From positions 28,193-92,192 of the forward strand of contig JBGCEZ010000017.1 of NCBI GenBank assembly GCA_045106735.1: 64,000 nucleotides of DNA, given 5' to 3'. The translations under genes were made by a program, and so were the position numbers. The notes beneath the pieces were generated by a model. That model was not told the origin of the DNA. It was given only the letters and a program-made list of their open reading frames with translations, and did not search any database. Below, piece by piece: positions 42,549-51,888 of the stretch. The stretch comes from JBGCEZ01 sp045106735. Its GTDB lineage: Bacteria; Planctomycetota; Phycisphaerae; Phycisphaerales; SM1A02. Position 1 is the stretch's first letter. Each line of letters starts with the position of its first letter.

Positions 42549-44261
42549 ATGCGCGTTTGCCACTTCATCACGAACCCGTACTCCTTCGACACACGCGTGA
42601 AGAAGGAAAGCGCGACCCTGCGCGGCATGGGCTGCGACGTGACCGTGGTCGGGACGCGCGGGCGCGGCCTGCCGCCACGCAGCCGCGAGGACGGCGTCCG
42701 CGTGCAGCGCGTCGATCCGAAGACCTACTCCGCCGGCGAATTGGTCAGGTTCATTGGGGTTGTCGGCCGCGACACGCTCGGCGGCACGTTCCTCTGGCGA
42801 CCGCTTGAGTTCATCGGCCGGTCGATCACCGGGACAATTCGCTTCGGCAAAGATCTCGTGCAGCAGGTCCAGCAGATCTTCCGCCGCGTCGGAAGCATCA
42901 TCGTCCGGCGTTTCCGCGGTGGCCCCGAGGCTGACATCGATCTCTCGGCCGCCTTGCTGGATGCCCTGTCGACCGAATCACGCATGCCGCTTCGCGCCCA
43001 CGCCATTTGGTGGCTCGGCCTGCTGCTGGCCATCTTGGTGCTCCCGCTTCTGCCAGTGTTCATCCTGCTCGGCATGCTCATCTTCGCGGTGGTACCGGTC
43101 TTCCGGTTCGCCCGACGGACCGCATTGAAGGCCGCTCGCCGCGTGTACCGCCTGGCGGGCCGCAACGCCTCGCGCGTCGTCGGCACGTTCGCCCGCGTCA
43201 CCCGCCCCGGCCGCAACCTGATGTTCCGGTTCAACCGGAATCTGGCGTTGATCGACGCCGGATACCGCGCGGACCCCAACGTCTATCAGGCCAATGACTA
43301 CGACACGATTCTTGTGACCTGGATTGTGTCTCGGCTGCGCGGCGTGCCGTACGTGTACGACATCCACGAGCTCTACGACGAGAGCTTCCCCACCCGCAAG
43401 CCATTCCGCGTTCGCTACTTCATCCGCCTGCTCGAAGGCCGGCTCGCCCGTCGCGCCCTGCACACGATCACGGTCGGCGCCGAGATCGCCCGCGTCATGA
43501 GCGAGCGATACCGCATTCCGCCGCCGGTCCTGGTCCGAAATGCCCAGCCCTACGAGGGCGCGGCGGTGGCCAACGACTATCTGCGCACGACCATCGGCGA
43601 CGCCGATCGCCCGGAGCGCCGCACGATCTTCATCTACGCCGGTCGGGTGGCCCGCGGACGCGGATTGCCCGAGGCGGTTGCGGCCATGCAGTCGATCGAT
43701 CCCGATGAGGGGGCGCTGATCATCATGGGTTCCGGCGATCCCAGCCGCATCGCCGACCTGGAACGGCAGATCGTGGATTTGGACCTGTCCGACCGGGTCT
43801 ACGTCTTGCCGGGGATTCCGTCCGAGGATCTGCCCTCGGCCTTGGCCGACGCGGACGTGGGCCTGATGCTCACGCAGCCCGCCTGCCTGAGCTACTACTA
43901 CGGCCTGGGCAACAAGCTCTTCCACTACGTCAACGCCGGGATCCCCGTGCTCGTGCCGGACCAACCCGAGAAGCGGCAGTTCATCGAGGAACACCGCGTC
44001 GGCATGATGGTCGAGGACCTCACGCCGGACGGGATCGCCGCGACCATGCAGCGGTTCATCGACGACCCCGAACGCACCGAGATGTTCAAGTCCCGCTGCC
44101 GTCAGGTGGCCCCGACCGTCGCCTGGGAACATGAGGCGGACCGGTACGAGTCGGTCTACGTGGACGTGTACGAGCACGTGCTGTTTGACCGGCCCAAGAC
44201 CAACGTGGCCCGCCGCGGCAAGACGCTCGGCCTCGGTTCCGCCCAGTGGAGCCCGGCATGA
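42549..44261 (+). CDS. GT4-type glycosyltransferase with inserted membrane hairpin
   Basis: 570 residues. Residues 1-70 are the GT-B N-terminal start (MRVCHFITNPYSFDTRVKKE). Then comes ~150 residues that interrupt the domain, including a double membrane span (152-185, WWLGLLLAILVLPLLPVFIL) flanked by basic segments. The domain resumes with VYQANDYDTILVTWIVSRLR and the GT4 C-terminal half (IFIYAGRVARGRGLPEAV, then GLGNKLFHYVNAGIPVLVPD). It adds a sugar to a lipid-linked acceptor at the inner face. The insertion may hold it at the membrane. It is coupled to the ABC permease by ATGA. Confidence 0.85.
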   Translation: MRVCHFITNPYSFDTRVKKESATLRGMGCDVTVVGTRGRGLPPRSREDGVRVQRVDPKTYSAGELVRFIGVVGRDTLGGTFLWRPLEFIGRSITGTIRFGKDLVQQVQQIFRRVGSIIVRRFRGGPEADIDLSAALLDALSTESRMPLRAHAIWWLGLLLAILVLPLLPVFILLGMLIFAVVPVFRFARRTALKAARRVYRLAGRNASRVVGTFARVTRPGRNLMFRFNRNLALIDAGYRADPNVYQANDYDTILVTWIVSRLRGVPYVYDIHELYDESFPTRKPFRVRYFIRLLEGRLARRALHTITVGAEIARVMSERYRIPPPVLVRNAQPYEGAAVANDYLRTTIGDADRPERRTIFIYAGRVARGRGLPEAVAAMQSIDPDEGALIIMGSGDPSRIADLERQIVDLDLSDRVYVLPGIPSEDLPSALADADVGLMLTQPACLSYYYGLGNKLFHYVNAGIPVLVPDQPEKRQFIEEHRVGMMVEDLTPDGIAATMQRFIDDPERTEMFKSRCRQVAPTVAWEHEADRYESVYVDVYEHVLFDRPKTNVARRGKTLGLGSAQWSPA

Positions 44262-45298
44262 GCCAGGCGATGAACCCGGCTTCGGGTGGCGGGGCGGGTG
44301 CCACGCCGCCGGCGACCGGTTCGCCCGCCGCGGCGCGGGACGCCGCCGCGGTCGCGGCCACGCCCTCCGCGGCCTCGGCGCCCTCCGCCCTGGACGACGG
44401 TCAAGCCCCTGATCCCGCCGCCGCCGATGTGCGCATCGACGCCGCCCTGGCCGCCGGGGCCACCAGCGTCCGCACCGTGACCGCCCGGCCGATCACCACG
44501 CGGCCCGGCCCGCTCGCGGCGGCCAGCCGGACCCTTACCGACCTGTGGACGTGGCGGCATCTTGTCTGGGCGTTCACCGTCTACGACATCAAGCACGACA
44601 AGCGGAACAACATCCTCGGCAACCTATGGCACCTGCTCAATCCGGTGCTGAACATGCTGATCTTCATGTTCGTGGTGAACGTCGTCTTTGGCAGCCGTGT
44701 GCCGGACTACCCGGTGTTCTTCTTCTGCGGCAGCATGTTCTTCCGGGCGTGGACGCTGGCCTTCGGCCGCGGCACCAGCGTCTTGATCCAGGCCGCGGGA
44801 CTGATCAAGTGCTGCTATTTCCCACGGATCACCGTCGTGGCCCCGGTCACGATCAAGGGCATGTACGACTTGGTGCTGGAATCGCTGGTGCTGGCGGTTC
44901 TGATGGTGATCTTTGGCGTGTCGCCCGGATGGCACGCCCTGCTGGCCATTCCCTTTGTGCTGCTCACGTTCGTGGGTGCGAGCGGTGCGGTGCTGCTCTT
45001 GTGCTGCCTGGGCGCCCGCTTTCGCGACATGACCAGCCTGATGCAGCACGTCAACCGGCTGTTCTTCTACTTCTCGCCGGTGATGTACCCCGTCGATCGC
45101 ATTCCTGAACGCTTTCAGGAGGCGTACATGTTGAACCCCGTCTCCTGCGCTCTGGAAATTGGCCGCGACCTGATCGTCCGCAACCAGATGCCGGCGGCCT
45201 TTACGACCGTCTACTACTCGGCCTTCTGCCTGCTGCTCTTCGCCATCGGTCTCCTCACGTTCGCCCGCCTCGAGGGCAAGGTGACGAAGCACCTGTGA
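44258..45298 (+). CDS. ABC-2 type polysaccharide export permease (Wzm/TagG-like)
   Basis: 346 residues. A ~95-residue cytoplasmic Ala/Pro/Thr-rich extension precedes the ABC-2 permease: amphipathic entry (DLWTWRHLVWAFTVYDIKHD), then about six helices, with the family region NPVLNMLIFMFVVNVVFGSR and the C-terminal PVMYPVDRIPE...NPVSCALEIGRDLI. It pairs with the following ATPase to flip or export a lipid-linked glycan. ATG 44258 is chosen by ATGA overlap (the GTG at 44246 lies inside the upstream gene). The stop overlaps the ATPase start (GTGA). Confidence 0.92.
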   Translation: MSQAMNPASGGGAGATPPATGSPAAARDAAAVAATPSAASAPSALDDGQAPDPAAADVRIDAALAAGATSVRTVTARPITTRPGPLAAASRTLTDLWTWRHLVWAFTVYDIKHDKRNNILGNLWHLLNPVLNMLIFMFVVNVVFGSRVPDYPVFFFCGSMFFRAWTLAFGRGTSVLIQAAGLIKCCYFPRITVVAPVTIKGMYDLVLESLVLAVLMVIFGVSPGWHALLAIPFVLLTFVGASGAVLLLCCLGARFRDMTSLMQHVNRLFFYFSPVMYPVDRIPERFQEAYMLNPVSCALEIGRDLIVRNQMPAAFTTVYYSAFCLLLFAIGLLTFARLEGKVTKHL

Positions 45299-46221
45299 GC
45301 ACCCTCAGCCGCCATCCCGAATCCGCGAATGCCGCCGGTGTCGGACCCGGCTCCGGCTCCGGCTCTGGCTCTGGCAACGACGCCGCGCCCGGCACCGACA
45401 TCTCGTCGCCCCTGCGACCCGTCGCCGCCCCCGGGCAGCCGCTGCTTGCGTGTCGCCAGGTCACCGTGCGGTACGCCATCCGCTACCACTACGCCGACAC
45501 GTTCAAGGACTCGCTCTTCATCGCCGCCCGGCAGGCCGTTCGCCGCCTGCGCGGCGTGGCCCGGCCGGCCGACGGAGAGACCCGCACCAATGCCGTCCGC
45601 TCGTTCGAAGCGCTCAAGAACATCGACCTGGAGATTCACCGGGGCGACGTCATCGGCCTCGTCGGCCGCAACGGGGCCGGCAAGAGCACGCTGCTGCGGC
45701 ATCTGGCCGGCATCGAAGAGCCCGACGACGGGATCATCGAGCGCAATGGGACCATCGGCACGCTGCTGAACCTCTCGACCGGCTTCAAGAGCGAGCTGTC
45801 GGGGATCGAGAACGTCTACCTGCGAGCGGCGATTCTTGGCATCCCCCGCGAATCGGTCGACGAGTTGCTGCCGCGGATCATCGATTTCTGCGAGTTGGGC
45901 GAGTTCTTCTACGCTCCCTTCCGCACGTACTCCGCCGGCATGAAGGCCCGCATTGGCTTCGCCGTCGCCATCCACATCAATCCCGACGTGCTCTTGCTCG
46001 ACGAAGTGATCGGCGTGGGCGACGAGAAGTTCAAGCGCAAGGCCGGCAACATCTTCAACTACCTCAAGGAAGACCGCGCGGTGGTCCTGGCCACGCACGA
46101 CTCCGGCACGATCAAGCGCTACTGCACCAAGTGCCTCTGGCTCGACGGCGGCGCGATCCGGGCATTCGGCCCGGCCGACGAAGTGGCCGACGCGTACGTT
46201 GAAGCAATGAGCGACGACTGA
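45295..46221 (+). CDS. ABC polysaccharide export ATPase (Wzt/TagH-like)
   Basis: 308 residues. After a Gly/Ser-repeat N-terminus (about 1-50) comes a nucleotide-binding domain: Walker A GRNGAGKST (about 124-132), Q-loop region LLNLSTGFKSELSGIENVYL typical of the Wzt/TagH group, signature YSAGMKAR, Walker B LLLDEVIGVGD and switch His (THDSGTIKRY). It lacks the C-terminal carbohydrate-binding domain of long Wzt proteins, so it belongs to the short capsule/teichoic-type. It energises the coupled permease. Confidence 0.93.
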   Translation: MSTLSRHPESANAAGVGPGSGSGSGSGNDAAPGTDISSPLRPVAAPGQPLLACRQVTVRYAIRYHYADTFKDSLFIAARQAVRRLRGVARPADGETRTNAVRSFEALKNIDLEIHRGDVIGLVGRNGAGKSTLLRHLAGIEEPDDGIIERNGTIGTLLNLSTGFKSELSGIENVYLRAAILGIPRESVDELLPRIIDFCELGEFFYAPFRTYSAGMKARIGFAVAIHINPDVLLLDEVIGVGDEKFKRKAGNIFNYLKEDRAVVLATHDSGTIKRYCTKCLWLDGGAIRAFGPADEVADAYVEAMSDD

Positions 46222-46367
46222 ATCGCGGGCGCAGCCGGCCAGCCCAGCCCAGCCGAAACGCCCGCGTGATCCCGCCCCGGCCAGAGCCCGCTTCTCGCCG
46301 TCGTGTCCCGCCCCTCGCGTCCCCCCCGCCCCCCGCGTCCCCCGCCAGAAGCAACCCCCGCGTCCGG

Positions 46368-46373
46368 TACACT
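46368..46373 (+). promoter_or_regulatory. Putative promoter -10 (TACACT) inside the glycan locus
   Basis: Within TCCGGTACACTGC, 43 nt upstream of GTG 46417 and after a ~195 nt gap without a gene, suggesting a second transcription unit beginning here. Confidence 0.4.
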
Positions 46374-46416
46374 GCGGCGTCCGCCCGCCACGATTCCCCA
46401 CCCCTGCGAGCCACTC

Positions 46417-47100
46417 GTGTTCGAACACATCGGCAACGACGTCAAGGCCCACCACACGGTGCGCACCTACGGGCGCAACCGCATCGGGGACGACTCGATC
46501 ATTCTCGAGAACGTCTTGCTCGGCTACCCGTCGACCAAGCTGCTGCTCGACCTGCGCCAGGTGGACCTGAACCTGGAACACGCGGACTACGCCGGCACGC
46601 ACATCGCCAACAATGCGATCATCCGTTCGGACGCGGTGATCTACTGCGACGTCACCATCGGCCACCACGTGCGCACCGGGCACAAGGTCTTGGTTCGCGA
46701 GAACACGCACATCGGCCACAACGTGCTGATCGGCACGAATACCGTCATCGACAATGACTGCACGATCGGCTCGCATGTAAGCATTCAATCTTGTGTTTAC
46801 ATTCCGACCGGCACGATCATTGAAGATTACGTCTTCCTTGGTCCGTCGGTCACGATCACCAACGACCGGCACCCGATCCGCAAGGCGGGAGCGCCGCTGG
46901 AACCGGCCACGATTCGTCGCGGCGCGTCGATCGGGGCCAACAGCGTGATCATGCCGGGCGTGGAAGTCGGCGAGGGGGCGATGGTCGGCGCGGGCTCGGT
47001 CGTCACCAAGGACGTACCGGCCTGGCACCTGGCCGTGGGCAGCCCGGCCCGGTTCACGCCAATGGCGGACGAACTGCGCACCGAGAACGCGATTCGCTGA
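46417..47100 (+). CDS. Left-handed beta-helix (hexapeptide) acyltransferase
   Basis: 227 residues rich in [LIV]-G-x(4) hexapeptides: IGHHVRTGHKVLVRENTHIG, IGTNTVIDNDCTIGSHVSIQ, IGANSVIMPGVEVGEGAMVG. It is a WbbJ/WlbB-like O- or N-acetyltransferase, probably trimeric, adding an acetyl group to a (UDP-)amino sugar or glycan. GTG 46417 is chosen since the frame before it is Pro-rich shadow sequence. The aminotransferase and epimerase genes next door suggest an acetamido sugar product. Confidence 0.88.
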   Translation: MFEHIGNDVKAHHTVRTYGRNRIGDDSIILENVLLGYPSTKLLLDLRQVDLNLEHADYAGTHIANNAIIRSDAVIYCDVTIGHHVRTGHKVLVRENTHIGHNVLIGTNTVIDNDCTIGSHVSIQSCVYIPTGTIIEDYVFLGPSVTITNDRHPIRKAGAPLEPATIRRGASIGANSVIMPGVEVGEGAMVGAGSVVTKDVPAWHLAVGSPARFTPMADELRTENAIR

Positions 47101-47163
47101 TTCGGGTCCGGCGAGGCGCGAGCGACGAAGCCCGAACCGCGGGCGGCACGACGAGGAGGCGAC

Positions 47164-48204
47164 ATGGGCCACACGATCGATTCCATTCCGGGTGGCGAGC
47201 CCAGCCGGGCCACGCCGGCGGAGATCGTCGGCGGCAAGTCCGTCATGGTCGCCGGCGGGGCCGGTTTCATTGGCAGCCACCTGTGCGATGCCCTGCTCGC
47301 CGCCGGCGCGTCCCGGGTGGTGGCGGTGGACGACCTGTTCTTGGGACGGCGCGAGAACCTTGAGGATGCCTTTGCCGTCGGCGGCGACGCACGCTTCCGC
47401 TTTGAAGAACAGGACGCCTCGGACATCGAAGGCATGCGGCGGCTGATCGGCGACGAACGCCCGGAGATCGTCTTCAACCTGGCCGTGATTCCGCTGCCCA
47501 CGAGCCTGGAGCGGCCAAAGTTCACCGTCGACCGCAACGTTTCGATCGCCAGCACCATGTGCGAACTGGCCCGCGACGAAGCCTATCCCACGCTGCTGGC
47601 CTTCAGTTCTTCCGAGGCCTACGGCACCGCCCGCAGCGTGCCCATGGATGAGACCCACCCGCTCGAACCGCGCACGCCATACGCCGCGAGCAAGGCGGCG
47701 AGCGACCTCACCGTGATGTCCTGCGTGCACAGCTTCGGCATCGATGCCCGGATCCTGCGGCCGTTCAATAACTTCGGGCCGCGGCAGAATGACCGGGCGT
47801 ACGCCGGCATCATTCCGATTGTCGTTCGCCGCGTGGAAGCCGGCGAACCGGTCGTGATTTATGGCGACGGCGAACAGACGCGCGACTTCATCTACGCCGC
47901 CGATACCGCCGATGCCGCCATTCGCCTGGTGGGCTGCCCCGCGGCCCGCGGGCGCATCACCAACATCGGCCGTGGCACCGAAACCAGCATCAACGACCTG
48001 GTGATCACGCTGCTCGACGTGCTGGGCGTGCCGAATCACCCCATCGAATACGCCGACGATCGTCCCGGCGACGTCCGCCGGCACTGCGCGGGCATCGACC
48101 AAGCTCGCCGGCTCATTGATTTCGCCCCGCGGACGGAACTCCGCCGCGGCCTGGAGGAGACGGTCGCGTGGTACCGAGCGAGACCCCTGCCCACATCCCG
48201 CTGA
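47164..48204 (+). CDS. NAD-dependent nucleotide-sugar epimerase/dehydratase
   Basis: 346 residues, extended short-chain dehydrogenase. VAGGAGFIGSHL (29-40) binds NAD; SSSEAYG and YAASK (Tyr173, Lys177) form the catalytic site; LRPFNNFGPRQ and GDGEQTRDFIYA are the substrate region of UDP-sugar epimerases and 4,6-dehydratases. It would supply a modified nucleotide sugar to the locus; exact substrate unknown. Ribosome site GAGG lies just upstream. The end overlaps the aminotransferase gene by 37 nt. Confidence 0.9.
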   Translation: MGHTIDSIPGGEPSRATPAEIVGGKSVMVAGGAGFIGSHLCDALLAAGASRVVAVDDLFLGRRENLEDAFAVGGDARFRFEEQDASDIEGMRRLIGDERPEIVFNLAVIPLPTSLERPKFTVDRNVSIASTMCELARDEAYPTLLAFSSSEAYGTARSVPMDETHPLEPRTPYAASKAASDLTVMSCVHSFGIDARILRPFNNFGPRQNDRAYAGIIPIVVRRVEAGEPVVIYGDGEQTRDFIYAADTADAAIRLVGCPAARGRITNIGRGTETSINDLVITLLDVLGVPNHPIEYADDRPGDVRRHCAGIDQARRLIDFAPRTELRRGLEETVAWYRARPLPTSR

Positions 48205-49346
48205 CCCGGCCGTGGACCGATGACCGCGAGTTGGAAGCGGTCCGCGCGGTCCTGGAGTCCGGCCACCTGGCCCAAGGCCCGCGCGTCGCAGCCTTTGAGG
48301 CGTCGGTGCGCGAACTGACCGGGGCCGGCCACGCCATCGCCACCAGCTCCTGCACCACCGCCTTGCACCTCGCCCTGGCCGCCGGCGGCGTGACCTGCGG
48401 GGACGAGGTCGCGGTCGCCGACTTCACGTTCCCGGCCACGGCCAACGTTGTCGTCCAACAGGGGGCGACGCCGGTGCTGGTGGACATCGACCCGGCCACG
48501 TACGCCATGTGCCCGGCCGATCTGGAACGCCGCATCACGCCCCGCACTCGGGCAATCATGTCGGTCGACCCCGTCGGCTCGCCGGCCGACCACGAGCGCC
48601 TGCGGGCCATCGCCCGTGCCCACGACCTGCTCTACATCGACGACGCCGCCTGCGCGATCGGCGGCACGTCCGCCGGCCGCCCGCTCGGCTCCGGGGCCGT
48701 CGCCGACATCACCTGCTTGAGTTTCCACGCCCGCAAGGTGATCACCACCGGCGAAGGCGGCATGCTCCTGACCGACGACGACGCGGTGGCCGAGCGGGCG
48801 ATGTCTCTGCGCACGCACGGCGGCGTCCGCACGGACGGGCGATTCAGCTTCGAGTCCTGCGGATTCAACTACCGCCTCAGCGACATCCAGGCCGCCGTCG
48901 GCCTGGTTCAAATGGAACGGCTGCCGGAGATATTGACCCGCCGCCGCCGCCTGGCCCTCGGCCTGACCGAACGAATCGCCGCCGGCCTCAGCTGGCCCAC
49001 CGGCGCCGGGCCGGATGTGGTCCAACTGCCGGGCGACCCGCCCTGGGGACCGCACCTCTACCAGAGCTACGTCGTGTGCCTGCCGGACGCCGTCAACCGC
49101 GACGCGGTGATCGCCGAACTGCGGGCCGCCGGCGTCGAAAGCACCATCGGCACGTACGCCTGCCACGCCGAACCCGCGTTCGAGCGACTGGTCGGCACGG
49201 CCCCCGGCGACCGCCCCCACGCATGGCGGGCCTTCCGCCAGGCGATCACGCTGCCGCTCCATCCGCGGATGACCGACGCCGAACTCGACCGCGTGGCCAG
49301 TGTGTTCACGGCCTCCGTCGGCTCGCCGGCCACGGTCGCGCGATGA
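48168..49346 (+). CDS. DegT/DnrJ/EryC1-family sugar aminotransferase
   Basis: 392 residues, PLP enzyme. ATSSCTTALHLALAAGGV (58-75) cradles the phosphate; Asp159 in YIDDAACAIGG and Lys190 in LSFHARKVITTGEGG match the cofactor Asp and Schiff-base Lys. These enzymes aminate keto nucleotide sugars using Glu. It follows a likely dehydratase/epimerase and precedes NeuB and acetyltransferases, a set used for 2,4-diacetamido sugars. GTG 48168 gives a 37 nt overlap with the upstream gene; a later ATG would cut into the domain. Confidence 0.92.
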   Translation: MVPSETPAHIPLTRPWTDDRELEAVRAVLESGHLAQGPRVAAFEASVRELTGAGHAIATSSCTTALHLALAAGGVTCGDEVAVADFTFPATANVVVQQGATPVLVDIDPATYAMCPADLERRITPRTRAIMSVDPVGSPADHERLRAIARAHDLLYIDDAACAIGGTSAGRPLGSGAVADITCLSFHARKVITTGEGGMLLTDDDAVAERAMSLRTHGGVRTDGRFSFESCGFNYRLSDIQAAVGLVQMERLPEILTRRRRLALGLTERIAAGLSWPTGAGPDVVQLPGDPPWGPHLYQSYVVCLPDAVNRDAVIAELRAAGVESTIGTYACHAEPAFERLVGTAPGDRPHAWRAFRQAITLPLHPRMTDAELDRVASVFTASVGSPATVAR

Positions 49347-50581
49347 GCGCGTCGCCCGAAGTTCCCATCACGATCCACCACGTGGGCGACGATCCGGACG
49401 CGGACGAAGCGATCCTTGAGTTGATCGAGGGCGACGGGTACGAGGACACCGGCATCGCCGCACCACGCATCTACGCCCGGCCCGACTTTCACCGGCTGGT
49501 CGGGCGGATGGCCGGCGGCGAGCTGCGCCGCATCTTTGCCGCGGCCGACGGAGCAATTGTCGGCAGCCTGACCTGGCTGGAGCGCGAACTCGACGCGGCG
49601 ATCGTGGGCGATGGGCCGCGCCGTCTGCTCAATGCCCTGCCGTGGTTCGGGAGCCATGGCGGGCCGCTGATCGGGCCGGGGATCCCCGAGGAACCCGCCT
49701 GGGAAGCCGCCCACGCGTTGGTCGCCGAGTTTCGCGCCGCCTCCCAAGCCGAGGATGTGCTGGCCACCACGCTGATCTCGTCGCCGAACGACGATCCGGA
49801 GTTCGTTGACCTCCTGGTCGACGCCTTTGAGCCCACGGAGATCGATTGGCGGCGCAGCCAGATCACGCCGCTGCCGGTGTCGGCCAACGATTCCCCCGAA
49901 CGCATCGGTGAGCGGCTGCTGATGGACACGTTCGGGCAGAAGACGCGGAACCTGGTGCGCAAGGGCCTCAAGGAAGGCTTCACCATCCGCCAGCGCGACG
50001 ATGATGCGGCGTGGCATGCCCTGGAAACGCTGCACGCCGCGGGCATGACCGCGATCGGCGGGCCGGTGAAGCCGCCGGCGCACTTCGCCGCCTTGCGCGA
50101 AAGCCACCGGATGGCCCAGCGGCTGTGGGTGGCCGAAGACGGCGGGCAGATCGTCGCCGCCCTGCTGCTGCTGTGGGCGGGGGGCCACGTCGAATACCTC
50201 GTCCCGGCGGTGGACGCCGACCATCGCTCGCGCCAGCCGATGGCCGCGATCATCTACTCCGCGATGGTCGAAGCCGTCGCCGGCCACGACATCGACTGGT
50301 CCTGGGGCGGCACGCCGATGGGGCACGACTCACTGCACCGGTTCAAGGCGGGCTTCGGCGGCGAAGACGCGCCGTACGCGATCATGTGCCGCCCGGGCCC
50401 GGCCGGCGTGGACCGGCTGCGGGCGATCGGACCGGCTCGGTTGGGACAGGCGGCGCCGTGGTGGTACGCGTATCCGTTCGCGGCGCTGGGGGGTGATGCC
50501 GGCGATGCCAACGATGACGCGGGCGACGCGACGAGCGACGAAGCCGACGGTCGGACGCGCCACGGGCGGGAACCGTCCTGA
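49343..50581 (+). CDS. FemAB/GNAT-like acyltransferase
   Basis: 412 residues with a double GNAT-like layout: N-terminal half to GSHGGPLIGPGIPEE, then TFGQKTRNLVRKGLKEGFTI (a basic helix common in FemAB-like proteins) and a C-terminal half with GGQIVAALLLLWAGGHVEYL and PMAAIIYSAMVEAVAGHDID. Relatives in exopolysaccharide loci transfer amino-acyl or acyl groups to sugars or peptides. Coupled by ATGA upstream and a TGATG overlap downstream. The tail is Asp/Ala-rich. Confidence 0.75.
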   Translation: MSASPEVPITIHHVGDDPDADEAILELIEGDGYEDTGIAAPRIYARPDFHRLVGRMAGGELRRIFAAADGAIVGSLTWLERELDAAIVGDGPRRLLNALPWFGSHGGPLIGPGIPEEPAWEAAHALVAEFRAASQAEDVLATTLISSPNDDPEFVDLLVDAFEPTEIDWRRSQITPLPVSANDSPERIGERLLMDTFGQKTRNLVRKGLKEGFTIRQRDDDAAWHALETLHAAGMTAIGGPVKPPAHFAALRESHRMAQRLWVAEDGGQIVAALLLLWAGGHVEYLVPAVDADHRSRQPMAAIIYSAMVEAVAGHDIDWSWGGTPMGHDSLHRFKAGFGGEDAPYAIMCRPGPAGVDRLRAIGPARLGQAAPWWYAYPFAALGGDAGDANDDAGDATSDEADGRTRHGREPS

Positions 50582-51738
50582 TGCGCGGCTTCGATCGACC
50601 CACCACGGATACCTTTCTGGCCGACCTGGCCGAGACGCTCGGGCCGTTCCGCCCGTCGCTCCCTCCGCCGCCGGTTGATCCGGCCACGCAGCCCATCGTG
50701 TGGATCGTGGGGACGCCGCGTTCGGGAACCACCCTGCTCGCGGAGTTGCTCACCGCCAGCACCGACATCGGCTTCGTGGACAACCTGGCCGCCCGCTTCC
50801 CGGAGCACCCCGAGACGGGCATGCTGCTGTCGGCGTCGTTGCGGCCGGCGACGGGCGCGGCCGGCGGGGTGGGTCGCGGGGTCGTGACTGGGGCCGGGAC
50901 TGGGGTCGTGACTGGGGCTGGGACTGGGGCCGAGGCCGAGCCCGGCGCCGTGACCGGGACCGCCGCGCCCCGCGCCGCCTTCCCGCCCTTCGACATCGGC
51001 CGCACCCAAGGTCCGCATGGGACGCACGAGTTCGGCTTCTTCTGGTCGCGCTGGCTCGGCCTTCGGCCGGACGCCGCGCACCGCCTCGACGGACCGGCCC
51101 GCGTCGCCGTCGATCGCAACGGCCTCCGCACGCAGCTGCATCGCATGATCGCGGTCGCCGGCGGGCCGTTCCTGGTGCGCAACGTGATCTGCGGACTCAA
51201 CGCCGCCCTGCTCGCCGAGGTCCATCCGGCGTCGGTCTTCGTCGAACTCCAACGCGATCCGGCGGCCACCGCCGCGTCCATCCTTACGTGCCGGCGCCGG
51301 CGCGGCGGCGGGGCCCGGCACTGGTGGTCGCTTCGCCCGAGCACGTGGCGGCCCGACCGACTGGCCCCGAGTTCCGATGCCGCGGCCGCCGCGGAGTGCG
51401 CCCGGCAGGTCCTCGACATCCGCCGCGATCTGGCCGACGAGCGGGCCGCGGTCGAACGTGCCGCCGGGTCGGCTGGAGGGTCGGCCGCCGGGTCAGCCGG
51501 CGGGTCGGCCGGCGGGCCATCCACCACCTCCGCGCGATGGCGCACCGTCCAGTACGCCGACCTGTGCACCGACCCCGCCGCCGTCGTCGGCGAAATCGTG
51601 GCCGACGTGGTCGCATTGGGCGGCAAACTCGATCATCGCCCGCCGCCCATGGCCCCCGAACCGGCCCGCGCCGCCCCGCAGCTCCCGGACGAGGAAGCCC
51701 AGGCCATCGTCGATGAGCTTTCCGCCGACGACCGGTAG
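50581..51738 (+). CDS. Sulfotransferase family protein
   Basis: 385 residues. The PAPS-binding loop IVWIVGTPRSGTTLLAELL (about 39-57) and VFVELQRDPAATAASILTCR (3'-phosphate region) are clear. Two low-complexity insertions interrupt the fold: a duplicated VVTGAGTG segment (50881-50928) and a Gly/Ser/Ala run near residue 300. Sulfates a glycan or lipid made by the locus (inference). Starts on the last base of the preceding stop. Confidence 0.82.
   Translation: MRGFDRPTTDTFLADLAETLGPFRPSLPPPPVDPATQPIVWIVGTPRSGTTLLAELLTASTDIGFVDNLAARFPEHPETGMLLSASLRPATGAAGGVGRGVVTGAGTGVVTGAGTGAEAEPGAVTGTAAPRAAFPPFDIGRTQGPHGTHEFGFFWSRWLGLRPDAAHRLDGPARVAVDRNGLRTQLHRMIAVAGGPFLVRNVICGLNAALLAEVHPASVFVELQRDPAATAASILTCRRRRGGGARHWWSLRPSTWRPDRLAPSSDAAAAAECARQVLDIRRDLADERAAVERAAGSAGGSAAGSAGGSAGGPSTTSARWRTVQYADLCTDPAAVVGEIVADVVALGGKLDHRPPPMAPEPARAAPQLPDEEAQAIVDELSADDR
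50881..50928 (+). repeat. 24-bp tandem duplication in the sulfotransferase gene
   Basis: Two 24-bp copies with one mismatch encode VVTGAGTG twice, between the PAPS loop and the rest of the domain. Confidence 0.9.
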
Positions 51739-51888
51739 ACTCAGCGTTGGATCAACCGCGCCGCGGGATGCGTCCCGGTGCCCGATCCGGCCTCCGACTC
51801 GCCCCCGCCTCCGGTTCAGATCCATCGAGCTCCACCGACCTCCCCGCTCCGCATCTCTCCACCGCCACGCCCCCAAAGCCACGCCCCC

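Noticed and set aside
51736..51741. TAGACT as a -10 box before the GT-MT fusion gene.
   Set aside because: The TAG is the stop codon of the sulfotransferase gene, so the match is likely coincidental.
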